This document shows, in pieces, positions 5,753 through 9,578 of a DNA stretch of 9,578 bases (positions within the stretch are counted from its first letter, which is position 1; every line of letters starts with the position of its first letter). The notes beneath the pieces were generated by a model that searched no databases, was not told the origin of the DNA, and saw only the letters and a program-made list of their open reading frames with translations. The position numbers and the translations under genes were made by a program. This stretch comes from an uncultured Eubacterium sp. (GTDB lineage Bacteria > Bacillota_A > Clostridia > Lachnospirales > Lachnospiraceae): assembly GCA_947653505.1 (NCBI GenBank), contig CANTHI010000100.1, positions 1 to 9,578 on the forward strand. Reading direction: 5' to 3'.

Positions 5753-6832
5753 ATGGAAGCCAGCATAAAAAATAAACATTTTTACAAAGGAAAAAAAGTA
5801 TTTGTTACCGGAGACACCGGATATAAGGGCGCATGGCTGACCGCCATATTAAGTGAGCTGCATGCAGACATGACCGGATATGCCCTGTCCGCGCCTTCTG
5901 GCAGTATGTTTGAAAAAATCATCGGACAGTGCAGCGTCAGGCATACGGACGGGGATGTACGTGATTTTGAAAAGCTGCTGGGATGTATGTCAGAGGCAAA
6001 ACCGGAGATCGTGATTCACCTTGCGGCGCAGGCGGTTGTCAAAGATTGTTTTGACCATCCGGCATATGCATATGAGACAAACGTGATGGGGACCGTAAAC
6101 CTTTTCGAAGCGGTAAGACGCTGCCCGGATGTGAAGAGTGTGGTAATCGTAACGACGGATAAAGTATATGAAAACAAAGGCGATGGAGCGGTCTATGTGG
6201 AAACAGACCCGCTGGGAGGGATTGATCCGTATTCTGCCAGCAAAACATGTATGGAATACATCACAGACTCTTACAGGCGTTCGTACCTGCAGACGGATGA
6301 CAGGATGACCGGTGTTGCGACAGTCAGAGCCAGTAATGTGCTGGGCGGAGGGGATCCTGTGCAGTCACGGCTCATTCCATCGATCCTGCGAGCCATCGAT
6401 GAGGGAAAGCCGGCCGCGATAAGGAATCCGCATCAGACCAGACCGTGGCAGTCCATGCTGGATGCGTTAAACGGTTATCTGACAGTCGCCAGACTGCTCT
6501 GTGAACAGCCAGAAACATATTCACAGCCGTGGAATATCGGACCTGAACGGGACGGGATCAAAGAAGTAGCCTGGGTTGCCGGTAAAATGCGGGAACATTT
6601 TTCAAACGCGGAATATACAGCAGGGGATAGTTTTGCCGTCACCGAGTCACAGACACTGGGACTTGATATATCCAAATCCCTGAAATATCTGGACTGGAAG
6701 CCGCTTCTTTCCTGTGACAGAATGCTTTATGAGATTGTGGAATTTTATAAATTGCAAAAAGCAGGCATTCCGGAGATGGAGATCTGTAAAAAGCAGATCC
6801 GGAACTATTTTGAGATCGCAGATGGCATTTGA
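5753..6832 (+). CDS. rfbG: CDP-glucose 4,6-dehydratase (RfbG/DdhB family)
   Basis: This enzyme removes water from CDP-glucose through a bound NAD, giving CDP-4-keto-6-deoxyglucose, the entry point to CDP-linked 3,6-dideoxy- and branched sugars. The 359-residue protein keeps the family landmarks: TGDTGYKGAW at 19-28 (cofactor loop), HLAAQ at 89-93, TNVMGTVNL at 109-117, TTDK at 134-137 with the catalytic Thr/Asp/Lys set, DPYSASK at 158-164 with Y160 and K164, and NVLGGGD at 195-201. Typical members read RAGNVIGGGD and RPWQHVLEPL. Here these are RASNVLGGGD and RPWQSMLDAL, so the histidine is Ser234 and the second glycine-like position is serine. The first loop likewise has GDTGYKG where GHTGFKG is usual. 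It is therefore a divergent member, but its catalytic residues are intact. It sits 29 bases after an SDR and 12 bases before a FAD oxidoreductase. The partner genes rfbF and rfbH are not in the window. Confidence 0.88.
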   Translation: MEASIKNKHFYKGKKVFVTGDTGYKGAWLTAILSELHADMTGYALSAPSGSMFEKIIGQCSVRHTDGDVRDFEKLLGCMSEAKPEIVIHLAAQAVVKDCFDHPAYAYETNVMGTVNLFEAVRRCPDVKSVVIVTTDKVYENKGDGAVYVETDPLGGIDPYSASKTCMEYITDSYRRSYLQTDDRMTGVATVRASNVLGGGDPVQSRLIPSILRAIDEGKPAAIRNPHQTRPWQSMLDALNGYLTVARLLCEQPETYSQPWNIGPERDGIKEVAWVAGKMREHFSNAEYTAGDSFAVTESQTLGLDISKSLKYLDWKPLLSCDRMLYEIVEFYKLQKAGIPEMEICKKQIRNYFEIADGI

Positions 6833-6844
6833 AAAGAAAAGAGG

Positions 6845-8342
6845 ATGGAACACAGAAACGTGGATACAGAAAAAAACAGAATGGAAGACAGAACCGCAGA
6901 TATTATTATTATCGGAGCCGGAGCGGTAGGATGTGCCATTGCACGGGAGCTGTCCAGATATCAGCGAAAGATAATCGTACTGGAAAAAGAACCGGATGTC
7001 GCATGCGGCACCAGCGGCAGAAATTCCGCTGTCGTACACGCGGGTTTTAATAACCGTCCGGGCTCTTATATGGCGCGGTTTTGCGTCAGGGGAAACAAAA
7101 TATTTGAACAGGTCTGCAAAGAGCTGGACGTTCCGTATAAAAAGACTGGAAAATATCTGACTGCCTTTGGTGAAGAAGACTGTCAGACGCTGCGGCGTCT
7201 TCTGGAACAGGGAAACGCCAATGGATGTGAGGGACTGCGTATCGTATCCGGAGATGAGATGCGCAGACAGGAACCGTTAGCCCGCGGCAGAATGGCGCTG
7301 TATTCTCCCAATACTGCCATTATGAATCCTTTTTTATATACGGTTGCACTGGCGGAAAACGCACACAAAAATGGTGTGAGATTTCAATTTCAGGAGGAAG
7401 TGACGGCTGCTAAAAAAAAGTCCCGCGGATTTATACTGCGGACAGCCCGTAAGCATACTTACCAGTCTGAAATCGTGATTAATGCAGCAGGACTTTACAG
7501 CGATAAGACTGCTGCACTGTTTGGCAGCTTTGCGTATAAAATCCATCCATGCCGCGGCGAATATTTCATACTGGATCAGGAGGCGTCCGCATATGTCCAC
7601 ACCCCCGGTCTATCCGGCGCCGGCAAAGGGCAGCGGAGGACTGGGCGTACATCTGACACCTACGGTCGATGGAAATATAATCATCGGACCCAGCGCGGAA
7701 TATATCGGAGAGTGTGACGATTATGCTACGACACAGCCGGTCATGGACCAGCTGCTAAGGGAAGCAGGGCAGCTGATGCCGCAGATATCAGAAAAAGATA
7801 TCATCGGAGCATACGCAGGGATCCGGGCAAAACAGACTCCTACAGGCGAAGGCGGATTCCGGGATTTTGTCATAAAAGAAGAAGAGACATGCAAAGGGCT
7901 GATCAATCTGATCGGAATAGAATCCCCGGGACTGACCGCGTCTGTTCCGATTGCAGAATATGTAGCCAGTCTTGTAAAAAAGCGGATGCCCCTGTATAAA
8001 AAGCCGGATTTTGATCCGGTCAGAAAAGGAATCCCCAGATTCCGCGATCTGCCCGATGAGGAAAAAAACCGGCTGATCGCTTCGGATCCCGCATATGGTG
8101 AGATTGTATGCAGATGTGAGACCGTGACCAGAAAAGAAATACAGATGGCAGTGGAAAATCCGCTTGGCACAGTCACCCTGTCAGGGATTAAAAACAGGAC
8201 GCGTGCAACAGCCGGCAGATGCCAGGGAGGCTGCTGCCTTGCAAAGATCGCAGAGCTGCTCGTAACAGAATACGGCTACCGGCCATCTGAGATAAAATTA
8301 CGCGGGGAAGGCACAGAATTATTTGAGGGATATGTAAAATGA
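6845..8342 (+). CDS. GlpA-like FAD-dependent oxidoreductase with C-terminal BFD-like [2Fe-2S] domain, interrupted by a +1 frameshift
   Basis: Two overlapping frames together give one protein of about 498 residues. The first (6845-7717) supplies the FAD-binding DAO fold: IIIGAGAVG at 21-29, LEKE at 46-49, CGTSGRNSAVVHAGF at 54-68, and the INAAGLYSD strand at 212-220. From about 7608 the family continues in the other frame, with TPTVDGNIIIGP, GIRAKQTP and then a C-terminal BFD-like domain. That domain has CRCE (codons 8109-8117) and GRCQGGCC (8217-8237), giving the CxC and CxxxxC cluster ligands. The crossover is the C5 run at 7602-7606, where one base fewer would restore a single frame. Relatives oxidise glycerol-3-phosphate or 2-hydroxyacids and pass electrons to a partner flavoprotein, here the next gene (ATGA overlap). 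The cause may be a real mutation, programmed slippage or a sequence error. The start is uncertain, because ATG 6881 would also give a normal N terminus. Without correction the first frame ends at 7717 with unrelated residues. Confidence 0.75.
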
Positions 8343-9535
8343 CGGATAAAAAACAACTGGTAATCGTAGGCGCGGGTTCCGGAGGACTTGCGGCAGCCGT
8401 CAGCGCGAAAGAAAACGGAATTGACGATATTCTGATCATTGAGCGGGAAAAAATGTCCGGCGGAATCTTAAATCAGTGTATTCATGACGGATTCGGACTG
8501 ATCCGGTACGGCCAGGCGCTGACCGGACCCGAATATGCGCACAGGCTCTGGCAGGATGTAAGGCGGATGCAGATCGAAGTCCGGACAAATACTATGGTAA
8601 CTGGTTTTTTCGCAGACAAAAAGCTCAGGCTATGTTCACCGGAAGGGGTCAGGGAAATTCAGGCACAGGCAGTTATTTTTGCAACCGGATGCAGGGAACG
8701 CACCAGGGGCAGTCTTCGCATCGCAGGAAGCAGGCCGGCAGGCATTTTTACAGCCGGCAGCGCGCAGAATCTGGTGAATCTCAAAAACATGATGCCCGGA
8801 AAAAAGGTACTGATTCTGGGCTCCGGGGATATCGGCCTGATCATGGCCAGAAGACTGACACTGGAAGGAGCACAGGTCGCCGGCGTCTTTGAGATCATGG
8901 GCCATACAGGCGGTCTGGAACGAAACGTATGCCAGTGTCTGATGGATTATGACATTCCTTTCTTTCTGCGCCGTACGGTTACGCAGATTCATGGAAAAAA
9001 ACGGATCGAAAAAGTAACCACAACAGGCGTCGATGAGGGCTGCCATCCGGTTGCCGGTACCGAAAAAGAGTATGCATGCGATACGCTGATCCTGTCTGCA
9101 GGGCTGGTTCCGGAAAATGAAATCATAAAAAAAGCAGGAATCCGGACAGATCCTGTTTCCCAGGGCGCTGTAACGGATGAATATCTGCAGACAGAGATTC
9201 CCGGCGTATTTGTATGCGGAAACGCGAGAAAAGTGCTGGATCTGGCTGACACCGTTTCCGCTGAAGGCGCATGTGCCGGAAAAAATGCCGCCTGTTATCT
9301 CAGTGGCAGGAACATGGAGCCATTACAACACACAGAACATCCGCAGCTGCCTAAAGGAGTGCCACAGCCTGGAAGGATCACCTGTACCGTATGTCCGAGG
9401 GGCTGTCATCTAAAGGCAGAATCCACAGACGGCCATGACAGCGTAATCAAAGGGTATGCCTGCCCCAGAGGTCTGGATTACGGAAAAAGGGAGCTGATCC
9501 ATCCGGCCAGAATCCTGACCACAATGAAGTGGTAA
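8339..9535 (+). CDS. GlpB-like FAD/NAD oxidoreductase fused to a truncated DUF1667 domain
   Basis: This 398-residue flavoprotein has the FAD loop GAGSGG at 11-16 and GGILNQCIHDGFGL at 41-54. ATGCRERTRG follows at 115-124, then the NAD(P) loop GSGDIG at 161-166 and FVCGN at 291-295, the pattern of the electron-transfer flavoprotein beside GlpA-like enzymes in Clostridia. Those relatives run to about 420 residues with a C-terminal beta domain. Here the core ends near 325, and after a proline-rich linker a DUF1667 start appears, with C349, C352 and C356 in CTVCPRGC and a fourth cysteine in YACPRG (C375). DUF1667 is normally a separate protein of about 120 residues. Only its first 50 or so are present before the stop at 9533-9535, right after ILTTMK. 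The four cysteines suggest a metal or Fe-S site. The start overlaps the previous stop (ATGA), with GAGGG at 8325-8329. Likely role: accepting electrons from the GlpA-like subunit and passing them to NAD(P) or another carrier; the substrate is unknown. Confidence 0.8.
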   Translation: MTDKKQLVIVGAGSGGLAAAVSAKENGIDDILIIEREKMSGGILNQCIHDGFGLIRYGQALTGPEYAHRLWQDVRRMQIEVRTNTMVTGFFADKKLRLCSPEGVREIQAQAVIFATGCRERTRGSLRIAGSRPAGIFTAGSAQNLVNLKNMMPGKKVLILGSGDIGLIMARRLTLEGAQVAGVFEIMGHTGGLERNVCQCLMDYDIPFFLRRTVTQIHGKKRIEKVTTTGVDEGCHPVAGTEKEYACDTLILSAGLVPENEIIKKAGIRTDPVSQGAVTDEYLQTEIPGVFVCGNARKVLDLADTVSAEGACAGKNAACYLSGRNMEPLQHTEHPQLPKGVPQPGRITCTVCPRGCHLKAESTDGHDSVIKGYACPRGLDYGKRELIHPARILTTMKW

Positions 9536-9578
9536 ACTAAAATTGGACACGGAGGGGGTGGAAATTAGACAGGGAAAG
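9530..9578. other. Break in DUF1667 coding; possible insertion edge or leader of the next gene
   Basis: DUF1667 similarity stops at about 9529, and the next bases, TGGTAAACTAAAATTGGACA, bring the stop codon. They look AT-rich and TG-initiated, as the end of an insertion sequence might, but no transposase or opposite end is in view. A purine-rich GGAGGGGG tract at 9551-9558 could be a ribosome binding site for a gene starting beyond the window. Neither reading is established. Confidence 0.2.

Noticed and set aside
6829..7050. A short plus-strand frame rich in Lys and Arg overlapping the start of the FAD oxidoreductase
   Set aside because: The Arg/Lys/Gly-rich product is an out-of-frame reading of the FAD loop region, which is clearly coded in the adjacent frame.
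7721..8176. A 151-residue open frame on the minus strand
   Set aside because: It is antisense to the second half of the GlpA-like enzyme, and its sequence looks like low-information reverse complement.
1..9578. CRISPR arrays, tRNA or rRNA genes
   Set aside because: No regularly spaced repeats, cloverleaf or rRNA-like segments were noticed; coding density leaves almost no room for them.

Overview
The window reads as one long plus-strand operon. Genes overlap or lie within about 45 bases of each other, except for one 111-base gap (4569-4679). AAGGAG-type ribosome binding sites, mixed GC/AT codon use and the protein families suggest an anaerobic Firmicute, probably a Clostridia/Lachnospiraceae-type gut bacterium. 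That assignment is inferred from style and family resemblance, not from a marker gene.

Region 1 (1-1990) holds the C-terminal end of a probable HMGL-like (DRE-TIM) aldolase. It overlaps a complete thiamine-diphosphate (TPP) enzyme of the acetolactate synthase fold. Region 2 (2034-4568) holds two extended short-chain dehydrogenase/reductases (SDRs) and a small GtrA-type membrane protein, each overlapping the next. The 111-base gap follows. Its inverted repeats interlock in the order A-B-A'-B', as in an RNA pseudoknot. Region 3 (4680-6832) holds a third extended SDR and a recognisable CDP-glucose 4,6-dehydratase (RfbG/DdhB family). Region 4 (6845-9535) is a redox pair: a GlpA-like FAD oxidoreductase with a C-terminal [2Fe-2S] BFD-like domain, broken by a one-base frameshift in a C5 run, and a GlpB-like flavoprotein fused to a shortened DUF1667 domain. 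The last 40-odd bases do not continue DUF1667 and may be the edge of an insertion or the leader of a next gene.

Taken together, regions 1-3 look like part of a surface-glycan cluster making a CDP-linked deoxysugar. The dehydratase would make CDP-4-keto-6-deoxyglucose and the three SDRs would epimerise or reduce it. The best precedent for a TPP enzyme in this setting is YerE of Yersinia, which transfers a two-carbon acetyl unit from pyruvate onto a CDP-4-keto-3,6-dideoxysugar to start yersiniose, after which a reductase (YerF) finishes the branch. The aldolase beside the TPP enzyme could supply or use pyruvate, so a branched-chain CDP-sugar pathway is the most interesting hypothesis here. The cytidylyltransferase (DdhA/RfbF), the 3-dehydrase (DdhC/RfbH) and any glycosyltransferase are not in the window. 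The link of the GlpA/GlpB-like pair to the sugar pathway rests only on position.
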